Of a stretch of 64,000 nt of DNA, positions 16,981 through 25,184 are shown in pieces (the stretch's first letter is position 1; each line of letters opens with the position of its first letter). The stretch covers positions 1 through 64,000 of the forward strand of contig NZ_JARXVH010000031.1 of NCBI RefSeq assembly GCF_029892565.1, given 5' to 3'. The notes beneath the pieces were generated by a model. It searched no databases and was not told the origin of the DNA. It saw only the letters and a list, made by a program, of their open reading frames with translations. This DNA comes from Streptomyces pseudovenezuelae (lineage in GTDB: Bacteria; Actinomycetota; Actinomycetes; Streptomycetales; Streptomycetaceae). The translations under genes were made by a program, and so were the position numbers.

Positions 16981-17571
16981 GTGTCGCGTTACGGGAAAGA
17001 GCACAAGCAGGCGACGAGGCAGCGGATCATCGAGACCGCCGGCCGCCGGTTCAAGCGGGACGGTATCGACGGCTCGGGCGTCTCGACGCTGATGGCAGAC
17101 GCCGGACTGACCAACGGCGCCTTCTACGCCCACTTCGCATCCAAGGACGACCTCGTGGCCACCGCGGTCGCGGACCAGTTGCGCGCGCAGTACGCGAACG
17201 TCATCGAGCAGGCGGCCCCCGGCATCGCCGGACTCGAGCAGATCGTGCGGTGGTATCTGTCACCCCAGCACCGCGACAGTCCCGACGACGGCTGCCCCTC
17301 CGCGGCACTACTCGATGAGATCGGGCGCTGCGCGGACGAGACCAAGCAGGCGTACACCGACGGCGTGCTGGCCATCATCGACGGTATCGCCGCTCGCCTG
17401 GCGCCCACCGATCCGCGCTCGGTGCACACGAAGACACTCAGCGTCTACGCCATGATGGTCGGAACACTGCAGCTCTCCCGCGCCCTGGCCGACCGGCGAC
17501 TCTCCGACGAACTCCTCGACGAGGGCATCCGCAACGCCCTCACGCTGCTCGGCGTACAGGAGTCCCACTGA
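16981..17571 (+). CDS. TetR-family regulator of the SDR/hydrolase operon
   Basis: This is a 196-residue TetR-type repressor starting at GTG 16981, with AAGGAG 9 nt upstream. The N-terminal HTH spans about residues 8-55 (TRQRIIETAGRRFKRDGIDG, then LTNGAFYAHFASKDDLVA). The C-terminal ligand domain contains GCPSAALLDEIGR, common in the subgroup that senses small carbonyl or aromatic compounds. It has its own promoter with an inverted repeat at 16899-16922, and it may also bind the palindromes at 13902-13928. Confidence 0.9.
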   Translation: MSRYGKEHKQATRQRIIETAGRRFKRDGIDGSGVSTLMADAGLTNGAFYAHFASKDDLVATAVADQLRAQYANVIEQAAPGIAGLEQIVRWYLSPQHRDSPDDGCPSAALLDEIGRCADETKQAYTDGVLAIIDGIAARLAPTDPRSVHTKTLSVYAMMVGTLQLSRALADRRLSDELLDEGIRNALTLLGVQESH

Positions 17572-18083
17572 CGCGTCGCAGCACCACCCGGCAGCCTCGA
17601 CTCGCCACTCCACACCACGCCCCCGGCCGAGCGTCTGCCGCTTCGACGGGGCCTTCTTGCCCTCTGCCGCCACCGCACGGATGCGCCGGCCTGCGCACAC
17701 TCCTGGCACTGACCCACGCCGTTCGGGACGAACGGCTTCTTCGCCGCTTGGTTGCCGAAGCTCTACGCTCGTCCTCCGCCGGCCAGCTCATCGCCCAGGT
17801 GGCCCGGCTGGAGGCCGTCGAGGTGGTGTTCGGTCAGCGGAGAGAGGACGACGGACGGCGGGCAGATCACGGAGATCGTAACGGCCACGTCGAAACCGGT
17901 AATGGCCGGACTCGCTTTGTTGCAGCGGGGGTTGCGCATCCTCGCCCGCGGCCCCCACACGGATGCATCCCGACGAACCCCGGTTGCCAGCTCACCTTCG
18001 ATCAGGCACCGCTACCGTTCGTCGGCTGCTCGCAGCAACGCCCCGGCGGGGGCTGCCTGCCGAGCGGGGCCTGACCAGTGGGG
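17572..18083. other. About 510 bp with no supported gene
   Basis: Open frames on both strands lack a recognisable family and a ribosome binding site. No hairpin stands out right after the TetR stop. The stretch is probably non-coding or decayed. Confidence 0.45.
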
Positions 18084-18236
18084 TCAGTAGCAATCGACGT
18101 AGTCCCGCGCACCGTTGTCGTTGTCGTTGTCATCGAGATTGGCGTGGCACTGGGCCGCTCGGCGATAGTTGCCGTCGCCAAGTAGGCGTGGAGCGGCAGG
18201 GAGCGACTTGGACTGCTTCGTACCGGCGGAGAGCAC
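18084..18236 (-). CDS. Possible 50-residue Asp/Asn-rich protein
   Basis: A GTG at 18236 with AGGA upstream opens a 50-codon frame ending AAQCHANLDDNDNDNGARDY plus VDCY. The DxDNDND run with flanking cysteines loosely recalls Excalibur/EF-hand-like calcium loops of small Streptomyces proteins, but no signal peptide is present. It may be the tail of a lost secreted protein. Support is weak beyond the position just after the minus-strand gene ending at 18253. Confidence 0.3.
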   Translation of the reverse strand: MLSAGTKQSKSLPAAPRLLGDGNYRRAAQCHANLDDNDNDNGARDYVDCY

Positions 18237-18252
18237 TTATTCCTGACGTGCG

Positions 18253-18645
18253 CTATTCCTCGGTATCCGGCTCTCGATCGGGGAACGCACGCAGCCTCAA
18301 CCGGGGCGCCCGGTGGTCGGCGAGCCATCGCATCCGGTTGTCATCCGTCGCGAGCCCAGCGCGTGCGGCCTGGGTCCACTCCTCTCGGTCGAGCACCTCA
18401 AGGTAGGTCGCCCGGAGCGCTTCCTGCTGCGCCGCAGTGCATCCCGCAGCCTCGGAAGGCTCTGTAGTCAGGTGCTGGGCGAGCACCGCGATCGTGAAAT
18501 AGCGCTCGATCGTCGGGCTGAGCCGACCCACACGGTGAGCATGAGCTTCCAGGACCGCTCCCGAATGGAGGTAGTGAGCGAGGGTGAGTCCCATCCCCCC
18601 GCAGTCACTCATCTGATGGAGTAGGCGACCGACGTGGTCGACCAT
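18253..18645 (-). CDS. Hypothetical protein, 130 residues
   Basis: This is an unrecognised soluble protein with an Ala/Leu-rich helical middle (SPTIERYFTIAVLAQHL) and a C-terminus RLRLRAFPDREPDTEE. Its third-base GC is lower than in neighbouring genes. The start ATG 18645 has only a weak ribosome binding site and lies 22 bp before the TetR stop at 18667, so it may be a fragment of a longer gene or a recent arrival. Confidence 0.45.
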   Translation of the reverse strand: MVDHVGRLLHQMSDCGGMGLTLAHYLHSGAVLEAHAHRVGRLSPTIERYFTIAVLAQHLTTEPSEAAGCTAAQQEALRATYLEVLDREEWTQAARAGLATDDNRMRWLADHRAPRLRLRAFPDREPDTEE

Positions 18646-18666
18646 CTCGCTGTCAGTGAGCTGTTC

Positions 18667-19296
18667 TCAACCTGACTGAGGGCGGGCTGAGCGGTCCTGG
18701 TCGCTCTGCGGTCGCGGCAGGACCGCCAGGGCCGTTTCGGCGATCGCGCGCAGTGAGTCGGGACTGCTGCCGCCTTTGCCCAGCGCTTCGATGCCGCGCA
18801 GCACGGCCAGCAGGAGCCCGGCGAGCCGTGCGGGATCTGCGTCCGGCGCGATATCGCCCGCGCGTTGCGCTCCCGCGACGCAGGAGGTGATCAGTTCCTC
18901 GATGGCCGTGAACGTCCGGCGGGCCGTCGCTGCGACGGCCCGGTCCTGTTCGGACAGCTCGGCGGCACCCTTGGCGAGCAGGCAGCCCCGCAGGCAGACG
19001 TCCGAGGCGGTGGCCTCGGCCACCTTCATCACATGCGCGCGCAGCCGTTCGTAGGCGTCAGTGTCCGGGCCGTCGAGCGCCCGACGTACGGCCTCGACCA
19101 GCCCGGCGCAGTGGTCGGCGTAGGTGCGCAGGAACAGCTGGTGCTTGTCGCCAAAAGCGCCGTAGAGGCTGCCCTTGCCCAGGCCGGTGGCGGCGGCGAT
19201 GTCGTCCACCCGCGCCGCCGCGTATCCGGTCGACCAGAACTGGTCCCTGGCGGCGCGCAGGACCTCGCTCTCATCGAAGTTTCGAGGTCGTCCCAT
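18667..19296 (-). CDS. TetR-family regulator, divergent from SDR
   Basis: This is a 209-residue TetR/AcrR repressor. The HTH is recognisable in MGRPRNFDESEVLRAARDQF and ATGLGKGSLYGAFGDKHQLF. The C-terminal domain carries CLRGCLLAKGAAEL, typical of the AcrR-like subgroup that controls an adjacent reductase. The ATG at 19296 starts close to a very long perfect inverted repeat (19313-19365) shared with the divergent SDR promoter, so it most likely represses both genes. Confidence 0.92.
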   Translation of the reverse strand: MGRPRNFDESEVLRAARDQFWSTGYAAARVDDIAAATGLGKGSLYGAFGDKHQLFLRTYADHCAGLVEAVRRALDGPDTDAYERLRAHVMKVAEATASDVCLRGCLLAKGAAELSEQDRAVAATARRTFTAIEELITSCVAGAQRAGDIAPDADPARLAGLLLAVLRGIEALGKGGSSPDSLRAIAETALAVLPRPQSDQDRSARPQSG

Positions 19297-19312
19297 GGTC
19301 GAACGATAGCAA

Positions 19313-19365
19313 TTCTTGACTGTCTCGTCCAGAACCGAGTACGTTCTGGACGAGACAGTCAAGAA
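19313..19365. promoter_or_regulatory. 53-bp perfect operator/divergent promoter
   Basis: Arms 19313-19335 and 19343-19365 are exact 23-bp inverted repeats around a 7-bp centre (CGAGTAC). Each arm contains TTGACT, giving a -35-like element for both directions (19316-19321 plus, 19357-19362 minus), and CGTCCAGAAC. Binding of TetR dimers here would block both promoters. Confidence 0.85.
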
Positions 19366-19437
19366 AGTCGATCGACTGTCCCGGCAATGGCCACGAGCAG
19401 CGCAAACGCCGTTGCCATCTCGAAAGGAATCAGTGCC

Positions 19438-20190
19438 ATGCCCCCCATGAACGCAAAGACTGCCCTTGTCACCGGAGCCTCCAGCGGAATCGGCCGGGCC
19501 ATAGCCCAGCGCTTCGCCGACGACGGCGCCCGCGTCTACCTGACCGGTCGCCGCAAGAACGAGCTCGAAGCCGCAGCGGAGGCCATCGGTCCCGGTGCGG
19601 TCGCCGTGCCAGCCGATGTCTCCCGCGCCGCCGACCTCGACCGCGTCATGGACGTCATCCGCGCCGACGGACACCGGCTCGACGCCGTCGTGGCCAACGC
19701 CGGCCTGGGCGACGGCGCCCGCCTGAAGGACGTCACAGAGGAGCAGTTCGACTTCGTTTTCGGCGTCAACACCAAAGGCAGTCTGCTGACCGTGCAGAAG
19801 TCGCTGCCCCTGCTCACCGAGCCCGCGTCGGTGATCCTGCTGGCGTCCTCCACCATCCACCAGGGCGCCGACCGGATGGGCGTATACGCCGCCTCCAAGG
19901 CCGCCGTACGTAGCCTGGGCCGGACCTGGGCCGCGGAACTGGCCCCGCGCGGCATCCGCGTCAACGTCATCACGCCCGGCCCCATCGCCACCCCCGCCAT
20001 CGACCGCCTTGCCGGCCGGCTCGGCCAGAGCGCGCAGGACTTCCACGGCGCGCTGGCCGCGAACATCCCGCTGCGGCGCATGGGCCGCCCCGAGGAGGTC
20101 GCCGCACTCGCCGCCTTCCTCGCCGGACCCGAAAGCTCCTTCATCACCGGCGCCGAACACTTCGTCGACGGCGGACTGGTCCAGGTCTGA
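19438..20190 (+). CDS. SDR-family oxidoreductase controlled by the divergent TetR
   Basis: This is a 250-residue classical SDR with TALVTGASSGIGRAIAQRF, NAG (VVANAGLGDG), catalytic Ser in ILLASSTIHQ, YAASKAAVRS (YxxxK) and the C-terminal GAEHFVDGGLVQV of FabG-like enzymes. LTGRRKNELE after strand two favours NADP(H). The start is ATG 19438, or ATG 19447 nine bases later. TetR-SDR divergons of this type commonly respond to electrophiles or quinones; that is family knowledge, not proof here. Confidence 0.92.
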   Translation: MPPMNAKTALVTGASSGIGRAIAQRFADDGARVYLTGRRKNELEAAAEAIGPGAVAVPADVSRAADLDRVMDVIRADGHRLDAVVANAGLGDGARLKDVTEEQFDFVFGVNTKGSLLTVQKSLPLLTEPASVILLASSTIHQGADRMGVYAASKAAVRSLGRTWAAELAPRGIRVNVITPGPIATPAIDRLAGRLGQSAQDFHGALAANIPLRRMGRPEEVAALAAFLAGPESSFITGAEHFVDGGLVQV

Positions 20191-20276
20191 CCAACCGTGA
20201 CGCGGCACAGCCCGCCCTGTAGTGGGCCGGACCGCGCCGCGAAACTGCGAAAGGAAACAGTGAGCCTTTCGTAGCC

Positions 20277-20490
20277 TCAGACTGCGGCGCTGAGGTGCAG
20301 GGTGAGGACGGCTTGGACGAGGGCGGTGATGCGGGCGGTGCTGCACCGGAGTTTGCGCAGGAGGCGCCAGGTCTTGAGGGTGGCCATGGCCTGTTCGCCG
20401 AGCGCACGAATCCTGGCGTTAGACAGGTTGACGGCCTGCTGACCTGCGGACAGCTTCTCCCAACGGCCGCGATAGGGAACCCGCACCGTA
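20277..20490 (-). pseudogene. IS5-like transposase C-terminal fragment
   Basis: The minus-strand frame reads NLSNARIRALGEQAMATLKT, WRLLRKLRCS and ALVQAVLTLHLSAAV, the conserved tail of an IS5-type transposase (ARIRxxxEQAxAxLKxWxxL). The first two-thirds of the gene is missing. Confidence 0.7.
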
Positions 20491-20596
20491 TCAACGGCCA
20501 GGCGTCCCGCGCGTCAAAGGCTGTGGAGCCACGAGACCGACTCCACAGCCCTGACCAGCTACTTCACGCCCTCAGGGCGCTCGGTGGGTACGGGAC

Positions 20597-20830
20597 GATG
20601 TGCTGGTCCTGCACGCAAGGCGATGGCTGGACGAGATCCGCTCTCTGCCGAACTGTTCCCTCCGGCAGTGCAGTTGGAGGAGGGTGAGATCGAGGGGCAC
20701 TCGCGCCGATGGAGACGATGGCGCGCGACGACTTGGATGGCGCGGAGTTCCGGGACACCTACACAGAGGCCCTCGCGACGGTGATCGAGGCGAAAAGAGA
20801 GCACAAGCCGATCCCAGAGAGGACGCGACG
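20597..20830 (+). pseudogene. Frameshifted Ku (NHEJ) C-terminal remnant
   Basis: Three consecutive reading frames read as one Ku C-terminus: DVLVLHARRWLDEIRS (frame of 20600), then SAELFPPAVQLEEGEIEG, then METMARDDLDGAEFRDTYTE plus ALATVIEAKREHKPIPE. Bacterial Ku proteins end their core with exactly this order (LHxxRWPDEIR, EEIEGA, MTRDDLxGxEFxDxYxEAL, IEAKREG). Two frameshifts and loss of the N-terminal beta-barrel make it non-functional. A DNA-ligase remnant at 33160 may be related history. Confidence 0.72.
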
Positions 20831-21387
20831 CGTGAGCAGACGGTCCAGCACAGCACTGCTCAAGGGAGCGCGGATCCACTCCAGTCGAACGCCACAAGGC
20901 GAGACGCGACAGAGCGTGATCCTCGAACCCCGTTCAACCCGAACGACCGGAGCGCCTCTGCGAACGAGGCGTCCACGAACCACCGGGAGGTGCGGCGGCA
21001 GGCCATGACCGACTGCCTCCCAGGGTGCCTACGAGGCACGTAAACACTCGCGTCCGCCACGCTGAGTACGCTCGGCGTCCTTCCGGAAACGTTGCACTCC
21101 GGTCCATCGAAATCTATTCCCGCGAGGTAAGAGTTCAGTGGGCCGTGCGGGCAAAATTATTGCCGCACTGAGTAAGCTGAATGATTCAATGCTCACAGGC
21201 CGTGGCGGCGTGCTACTGTTGATCTCAGTTGCAGTTTTGGTTCCCGAAACTTCAAGTGCTCCCACTCGGCTCCTGCCGGGGAGAGCGCTTTTGTATTTCC
21301 GGTCGTTTTCCGGGCGGGGTAATCATTGCGGCGACACGGTGTCCGCACAGTGTGGATTCCGATGTACTGCCCCGAAGGAGATATGAC
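20831..21387 (+). other. Long leader region of the cold-shock gene
   Basis: No gene is seen. An imperfect hairpin (GTGCGGGCAA at 21145-21154 with TTGCCGCAC at 21160-21168) and an AT-richer stretch (21215-21330) lie before the csp start. Cold-shock genes often have long structured 5' leaders that melt or refold with temperature, so this segment may be the csp 5' UTR. Confidence 0.45.
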
Positions 21388-21591
21388 ATGGCTGCTGGTA
21401 CCGTGAAGTGGTTCAACGCGGAAAAGGGTTTCGGCTTCATCGAGCAGGACGGTGGCGGCGCTGACGTGTTCGCCCACTACTCGAACATTGCCGCCCAGGG
21501 TTTCCGCGAGCTGCTGGAAGGCCAGAAGGTGACCTTCGACATCGCGCAGGGCCAGAAGGGCCCGACGGCCGAGAACATCGTTCCGGCCTGA
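21388..21591 (+). CDS. Cold-shock protein (CspA family)
   Basis: This is a 67-residue single OB-fold RNA/DNA chaperone. RNP1 is KGFGFIEQ and RNP2 is VFAHYSNI. It starts at ATG 21388 with GAAGGAG upstream. It is one of three paralogues in this window; it differs from those at 26741 and 57327 mainly in the loop after RNP2 (AAQGFRELLEG) and TAENIVPA. A 14-bp terminator hairpin follows at 21610. A DEAD-box helicase gene lies 350 bp downstream, a cold-shock association known in actinomycetes. Confidence 0.97.
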   Translation: MAAGTVKWFNAEKGFGFIEQDGGGADVFAHYSNIAAQGFRELLEGQKVTFDIAQGQKGPTAENIVPA

Positions 21592-21609
21592 CGCTGACGA
21601 GCACTTTGT

Positions 21610-21647
21610 AGCTGGGGCCCGCATCCCTCGGGGTGCGGGCCCCAGCT
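21610..21647 (+). terminator. 14-bp hairpin after csp
   Basis: AGCTGGGGCCCGCA (21610-21623) pairs perfectly with 21634-21647 over a 10-nt loop, 18 bp after the csp stop. It is a strong intrinsic terminator. Confidence 0.85.
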
Positions 21648-21942
21648 GCACGCGTTTTCCCGCAACGGTTTCACCTGCGGGACGGCTCGGAGAAATCCCC
21701 AGCCACACCACGTACGGCTCATCCTTCAGAGATGCAGACACAACCTGAAGAGCCGCACCGCAGTCGACGCCCGGATTGTGCGTTCCTGCCACGTCACCCA
21801 TTTCAGCACCTGTGCCCGCGTGGATTCCCATCGGCCGGATCTGCTTTTTTGCCTTTTTGTCATCGGTCCATACTTGTAGTTCTCCGTGCTGCTCAAAGCC
21901 GCGGGAATTCCTTGATATGTGCCACATCGAGGAAGGTTCCGC

Positions 21943-23442
21943 ATGAACCGCACACGCACGAACGACCGCTCCGCCCGCACCCGTAATGGCAGTGCCGACG
22001 CAGGAAAGGGCGGCAGCCGCTACGGCTCGTCGGCACCCCGCCGGTCCGGCGGGCCTGTCCGTTCCAGCGGCTACGGCCGCCGACCCGCCGCGGTGCAGGG
22101 GGAGTTCGCGCTCCCCGAGACGATCACCCCCGCGCTGCCTGCCGCCCAGGGCTTCGCCGATCTCGACATGCCCGAGCAGCTGCTGGCCGAACTCGGCAGG
22201 CAGGGTGTGAGCGCACCGTTCCCGATCCAGGGTGCGACGCTGCCGAACACTCTGGCGGGCCGTGACGTCCTGGGCCGCGGGCGCACCGGTTCCGGCAAGA
22301 CCCTGGCCTTCGGCCTGGCTCTCCTCGCCCGCACGGCCGGACGGCGTGCCGAGCCCCGCCAGCCGCTGGGGCTGATCCTCGTACCGACGCGCGAGCTGGC
22401 GCAGCAGGTGACCGACGCACTCACTCCGTACGCCCGCTCCGTCAGGCTGCGGCTCGCCACGGTGGTGGGCGGGATGTCGATCGGCAAGCAGGCCGGCGCG
22501 CTGCGAGGCGGGGCCGAGGTCGTCGTCGCGACCCCGGGCCGGCTCAAGGACCTCATCGACCGCGGCGACTGCCGTCTGAACCAGGTGGGCATCACAGTGC
22601 TGGACGAGGCCGACCAGATGGCCGACATGGGCTTCATGCCGCAGGTCACCGCTCTGCTCGACCAGGTGCGTCCGGAGGGGCAGCGGATGCTGTTCTCCGC
22701 CACCTTGGACCGTAACGTCGACCTGCTGGTGCGCCGCTATCTGACCGACCCCGTCGTGCATTCGGTCGATCCGTCGGCGGGTGCGGTCACGACGATGGAG
22801 CACCACGTCCTGCACGTCCACGGCGCCGACAAGCACGCCGCCACGATCGAGATCGCCGCCCGCGAGGGCCGGGTGATCATGTTCCTGGACACCAAGCACG
22901 CCGTCGACCGGCTGACGCAGGACCTCCTCAACAGCGGGGTCCGGGCCGCCGCACTGCACGGCGGCAAGTCGCAGCCGCAGCGCACCCGCACACTCTCGCA
23001 GTTCAAGACGGGGCACGTCAGCGTGCTGGTGGCGACCAATGTGGCCGCGCGCGGCATCCACGTCGACAACCTCGACCTGGTCGTCAACGTCGACCCGCCG
23101 ACCGACCACAAGGACTACCTCCACCGCGGCGGACGCACCGCCCGCGCCGGCGAGTCCGGCAGCGTCGTCACCCTCGTCACCCCCGGCCAGCGCCGCGGCA
23201 TGGTCCGCCTCATGTCGGACGCCGGGATCCGCCCGCAGACCACGCAGGTCCGCTCGGGCGACGAGGCCCTGAGCCGGATCACCGGCGCCCAGGCCCCCTC
23301 CGGCATCCCGGTCGTCATCACCGCACCCGTCGTCGAACGCCCCAAGCGCAGCGCGTCCTCCCCCTTCCGGGGCCGGCGCCGCCCCACTTCGGCAGCCCGG
23401 CGCTCGCCCGTACGCCAGTCCGTCCTTGGCAGCGCGGCCTAG
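21943..23442 (+). CDS. DEAD-box ATP-dependent RNA helicase
   Basis: This is a 499-residue superfamily-2 RNA helicase. Motifs in order: FPIQGATLPNTL (Q), GRGRTGSGKT (I), VPTRELAQQ (Ia), TPGRLKDLID (Ib), LDEADQMADMGF (II, DEAD), FSATLDRN (III), ATNVAARGIHVDNLDLV (V) and HRGGRTARAG (VI). The N-terminal 50 and C-terminal 60 residues are Arg/Gly/Ser-rich and probably bind RNA non-specifically. The start is ATG 21943 behind GAGGAAGG. The csp gene upstream suggests a role in unwinding structured mRNA in the cold. Confidence 0.95.
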   Translation: MNRTRTNDRSARTRNGSADAGKGGSRYGSSAPRRSGGPVRSSGYGRRPAAVQGEFALPETITPALPAAQGFADLDMPEQLLAELGRQGVSAPFPIQGATLPNTLAGRDVLGRGRTGSGKTLAFGLALLARTAGRRAEPRQPLGLILVPTRELAQQVTDALTPYARSVRLRLATVVGGMSIGKQAGALRGGAEVVVATPGRLKDLIDRGDCRLNQVGITVLDEADQMADMGFMPQVTALLDQVRPEGQRMLFSATLDRNVDLLVRRYLTDPVVHSVDPSAGAVTTMEHHVLHVHGADKHAATIEIAAREGRVIMFLDTKHAVDRLTQDLLNSGVRAAALHGGKSQPQRTRTLSQFKTGHVSVLVATNVAARGIHVDNLDLVVNVDPPTDHKDYLHRGGRTARAGESGSVVTLVTPGQRRGMVRLMSDAGIRPQTTQVRSGDEALSRITGAQAPSGIPVVITAPVVERPKRSASSPFRGRRRPTSAARRSPVRQSVLGSAA

Positions 23443-23488
23443 AACCCTCGTGATCAGGAAGCTGACCCATCTCTGCAGGAGGTACCTT

Positions 23489-23893
23489 TTGACGCTGGTT
23501 GAGACGCAGCCCCGCCCGGCGAACGCGGGCCCTGTGCACAGGACGCCGACTGAGGTCATGGAGGCGGCCGGACCGCAGGTCTGGGACGACATGAGCGTCG
23601 AGGTGGCGCTGTCCGTCATGGCCGCCGCCCGCACGGGCCGGCTGGTCGTCTGCGACCAGGACGGCCAGTGCACCGGCCTGGTCACCCGGGCCGAACTCAC
23701 CGCAGTCCGCGACAGCTCCGCTTACACGGACCGGGTCCGCCTGCGCGACCTCCTCGGCGACCACGGGTCGTTCACGTCACCCGTGATGACGATGGCCGAA
23801 GCCGAGCACGAGATGCGCTCCCGCCGGTCCGGTGCCCTGGCGGTGGTCGACGGGCAAGACGGCGTCCTGGGCGCCCTCGCGCTCTCCCGCTGA
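23489..23893 (+). CDS. CBS-domain protein
   Basis: This is a 134-residue protein with a CBS pair: first motif region EVMEAAGPQVWDDMSVEVAL and LVVCDQDGQCTGLVTRAEL, second GSFTSPVMTMAEAEHEMRSR and ALAVVDGQDGVLGALALS. I choose TTG 23489 because AGGAGG is 6 nt upstream; earlier codons overlap the helicase tail region. CBS pairs bind adenine nucleotides. It lies 46 bp after the helicase and is probably co-transcribed, which may link helicase or cold response to energy state (inference). Confidence 0.85.
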   Translation: MTLVETQPRPANAGPVHRTPTEVMEAAGPQVWDDMSVEVALSVMAAARTGRLVVCDQDGQCTGLVTRAELTAVRDSSAYTDRVRLRDLLGDHGSFTSPVMTMAEAEHEMRSRRSGALAVVDGQDGVLGALALSR

Positions 23894-23942
23894 TCCGCCT
23901 CACCCTGGTCGGACCGTTCTCCTCTTCTCCCTGTGAGGCCCC

Positions 23943-24251
23943 ATGCGCTGCGTCATCGCCCGTTTCCCCTTCGAACTCACCAAGAGCGGTGTGCTGGAAT
24001 CGATGAAGGGCATCAAGCCCGAGCAGGTCATGGGCGAGTCCGTGATCATCGGACGCCGCCACTACCCCGTCAAGCAGGTCGGCCAGGTCATCACCCGCCA
24101 AGACCGCCGTGACTTCAGCGCCGACGAAGTCCTCCGGGCGATGACCAAGCTCGGCTTCACCTGCCGCGCCCTCCCCAAGGCCGTACCCGTTGGCATCCTC
24201 GGCTCGCTCCAGCAAGCTTCCGCGATGCTCGGCACTCCCCTGCCTGTCTGA
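23943..24251 (+). CDS. Small conserved-looking protein after helicase/CBS
   Basis: This is a 102-residue basic protein that begins MRCVIARFPFELTKSGVLES and contains GESVIIGRRHYPVKQVGQVI and EVLRAMTKLGFTCR. I do not recognise a named domain. The size, basic charge and position at the end of a csp-helicase-CBS run suggest an RNA-associated role, but this is not shown. An inverted repeat that could terminate the operon lies at 24289-24320. Confidence 0.7.
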   Translation: MRCVIARFPFELTKSGVLESMKGIKPEQVMGESVIIGRRHYPVKQVGQVITRQDRRDFSADEVLRAMTKLGFTCRALPKAVPVGILGSLQQASAMLGTPLPV

Positions 24252-24288
24252 CCGACAAGGCAGGCACGAGTCGACACCTGAACAGCCA

Positions 24289-24320
24289 TGGGCCCGACTG
24301 GCGGAAGCCGGCCGGGCCCA
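24289..24320. terminator. Inverted repeat between convergent genes
   Basis: TGGGCCCG (24289-24296) is inverted exactly at 24313-24320. It lies between a plus gene ending at 24251 and a minus gene ending at 24356, as expected for a bidirectional terminator. Confidence 0.5.
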
Positions 24321-24355
24321 CAGTGCGTTCAACGGGTCCCCGTCGCCGTGGTTGC

Positions 24356-24715
24356 TCAGTGGTCGGAATAGCTAAAGTCGCCCACGGTCCAGGCGCTGAC
24401 GTCGTCGATCGCTACCCGGTACATCCCGCCCGTCTCCGGGATCCCCACCGTGCCCTGGAGGATCCGGGCAACATGGAAGTGCAGATGAGTGGGCGGCCCG
24501 TCCTCCTTCCCGGGGGTGTCGAAGACGGCGGAGAACTCTCCCAGGCGGGAGGAATCCGTCAGCACCTCCGACACCCTCCGCCTCCACACGGCTTCGGGAG
24601 CCAGCCGACCGGTGATGACAGCGCCACCGGTGACCACGGTCAGGGACATCTGGTTGCTCTGCCCGGACTCCACCACGGTGGCGATGTCAACGAGCAGTTC
24701 GTCAGGCTTCGACAT
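24356..24715 (-). CDS. GvpU-like accessory protein
   Basis: This is a 119-residue protein starting MSKPDELLVDIATVVESG, with MSLTVVTGGAVITGRLAPEA and THLHFHVARILQGTVG. The alpha-helix followed by a short beta-rich LTVxxGGxxxxGxL segment is reminiscent of gas-vesicle accessory protein GvpU and relatives. No other gvp gene is present in the window, so it may be a stand-alone homologue with a different role. The start at 24715 is supported by conservation-like sequence; an upstream start at 24772 adds an unlikely leader. Confidence 0.6.
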   Translation of the reverse strand: MSKPDELLVDIATVVESGQSNQMSLTVVTGGAVITGRLAPEAVWRRRVSEVLTDSSRLGEFSAVFDTPGKEDGPPTHLHFHVARILQGTVGIPETGGMYRVAIDDVSAWTVGDFSYSDH

Positions 24716-24761
24716 GGGGCAGATTGTATTTGCTGGCCGTCCTGCTGCTTCAGCGGTGGCG

Positions 24762-25184
24762 TTACCAGGCAAGGCGGGCGCTCACGGTCTTGCCGCCACA
24801 GGCCCGGCGGGTGACCGCGGTGGTCCGTGCGAGACGGTTGATCATGGGCCAGCCAAACCCCCCGGTGCCGCCGTTCAGGTCGGGGGTGCGCATGCGCGGC
24901 GCCTGCGGGCTGTTGTCGTGGACGGTCACTTCGATGCTACCGGGGTGTGCGGTCAGCTCCAGGGTGCAGGCGCCGCCGCCGTGACGCAGGGCGTTGGTGA
25001 CAAGCTCGGACACGACCAGGACCACGGTGGCCGCGGCTTCCGGGCCCCCGGCCGGCTGCCGCAACCCTCCGAGGAAGGCCCGCGTCGCACCGCGTGCGTC
25101 GGCAACCTCTGGTGTGGAACGGACGGCTGTGACGCTGGCGGTCATCGTGTTCATCAGGGGCACCCTGGTCTCTGGATCGTCCAT
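24762..25184 (-). CDS. GHKL ATP-binding protein (anti-sigma-like)
   Basis: This is a single HATPase domain of about 140 residues. The N-box is VVLVVSELVTNALRHGGG, the G1-like box is VTVHDNSPQAP and the G2-like box is GGFGWPMINRLA. Starts at 25205, 25184 and 25154 are possible; 25184 is a compromise. Nearby sigma-factor, GAF-ANTAR and STAS genes suggest a stress-signalling neighbourhood where such kinases act on anti-sigma antagonists. Confidence 0.82.
   Translation of the reverse strand: MDDPETRVPLMNTMTASVTAVRSTPEVADARGATRAFLGGLRQPAGGPEAAATVVLVVSELVTNALRHGGGACTLELTAHPGSIEVTVHDNSPQAPRMRTPDLNGGTGGFGWPMINRLARTTAVTRRACGGKTVSARLAW

Noticed and set aside
17657..18090. Long open frames on the plus strand after the TetR gene
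   Set aside because: They are Pro/Arg/Ser-rich, lack a family and a start signal, and look like high-GC chance frames.
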